Positions 61,335-61,549 of a stretch of 61,549 bases of DNA are shown piece after piece. Made by a program: the position numbers and the translations under genes. Every line of letters begins with the position of its first letter. Positions within the stretch are counted from its first letter, which is position 1. The notes beneath the pieces were generated by a model that was not told the origin of the DNA, did not search any database, and saw only the letters and a program-made list of their open reading frames with translations. Origin of the DNA: an uncultured Candidatus Saccharibacteria bacterium (GTDB taxonomy: Bacteria; Patescibacteriota; Saccharimonadia; Saccharimonadales; Saccharimonadaceae); assembly GCA_947428935.1 (NCBI GenBank), contig CANENS010000007.1:1-61549 (forward strand), given 5' to 3'.

Positions 61335-61357
61335 GCACATCTTATGCTTTTTGTCAA
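61287..61357 (-). promoter_or_regulatory. Promoter + 5' hairpin leader unit (member C)
   Basis: TTGACA (61357-61352), 17 bp, TAATAT (61334-61329), hairpin AGCTG/CGGCT (61320-61304) and tail GATCTGTAGTGGGAAAA. Confidence 0.65.
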
Positions 61358-61390
61358 TATTATTTTTTGCGTTTTACTTTTTGATCTGCG

Positions 61391-61498
61391 GGGGTAATAA
61401 TAGAAGACAGTGACATACTGAGTAATAGTTATGATAGGCATTAAGCTTTCACTCATTAGTATACGTTTCTTCTAGTCACTGTCTTCTATTATTACCCC
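61391..61498. repeat. Long inverted repeat (24-bp perfect arms)
   Basis: GGGGTAATAATAGAAGACAG plus TGAC (61391-61414) is the exact inverse of 61475-61498. A second imperfect stem (ATACT..GAGT with ACTC..AGTAT) sits inside, leaving a loop of about 30 bases. No protein is encoded. Could be a MITE or a structured RNA; right edge is near the end of the window. Confidence 0.7.
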
Positions 61499-61549
61499 CC
61501 ACATCACAACCTAAAACTCAAGCATAAAAAACAATTTATCAATTTATGC

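Overview
The window looks like a chromosomal segment of a very small-genome bacterium of the Candidate Phyla Radiation. Candidatus Saccharibacteria (TM7) is the best fit, by inference: short gene spacing, FtsH, YebC, HrcA/GrpE, a carbamate kinase without the rest of the arginine deiminase genes nearby, a type IV pilin-like protein, several tail- or head-anchored surface proteins of no known family, and a standard genetic code.

Layout. (1) About 1-21.5 kb is an accessory island ending at a tRNA-Pro(TGG) gene. It holds a transposase remnant, an orphan HsdR_N-type protein, a decayed HEPN-type gene, a PD-(D/E)XK/DUF2075 helicase-like protein, a CD-NTase with a four-TM partner (minimal CBASS), an OLD-family nuclease under a CIRCE operator, an EcoRV-like restriction-modification pair, a duplicated small two-gene cassette, an HD-domain/unknown/GIY-YIG group, and an integrated element (helicase-like replication ATPase plus large serine recombinase) whose integrase frame runs through the tRNA-Pro gene. 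(2) About 21.9-33.4 kb is core: tRNA-Pro(CGG), ftsH, a G5/DUF3761 surface protein, an anchored secreted protein, tRNA-Leu, an AT-rich phosphatase, yebC, a HIT-like protein, a nucleotidyltransferase-dCMP deaminase fusion with thyA (dCMP to dUMP to dTMP), a structured RNA and two small membrane proteins. (3) About 33.5-45.4 kb has tRNA-Ser, tRNA-Met, a pilin, pgi, carbamate kinase, a cysteine-less flavoprotein, a lamin-tail surface protein, an NMP-kinase-like protein, hrcA-grpE and a phosphoketolase split into two genes. Pgi, phosphoketolase, Tpi and carbamate kinase fit a fermentative sugar/arginine energy metabolism. (4) About 45.4-61.5 kb has a 21-bp phased repeat array, a PIN-TRAM protein, a class A PBP, tyrS, unknown envelope proteins sharing a promoter/leader cassette, a PMM-like HAD phosphatase, tpiA and a very long disordered tail-anchored protein.

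Two genome-wide features stand out. First, many genes, core and accessory, have the -10 box ending exactly 6 (sometimes 7) bases before ATG, so their mRNAs should be leaderless; others have a Shine-Dalgarno and a leader. Second, a recurring unit (TTGACW, 17 bp, TGTGC-TANNAT, then a 5'-terminal hairpin and the tail ATCTGTAGTGG) occurs at five or six places, some upstream of genes and some as orphan transcripts. All counts and alignments here were made by eye.
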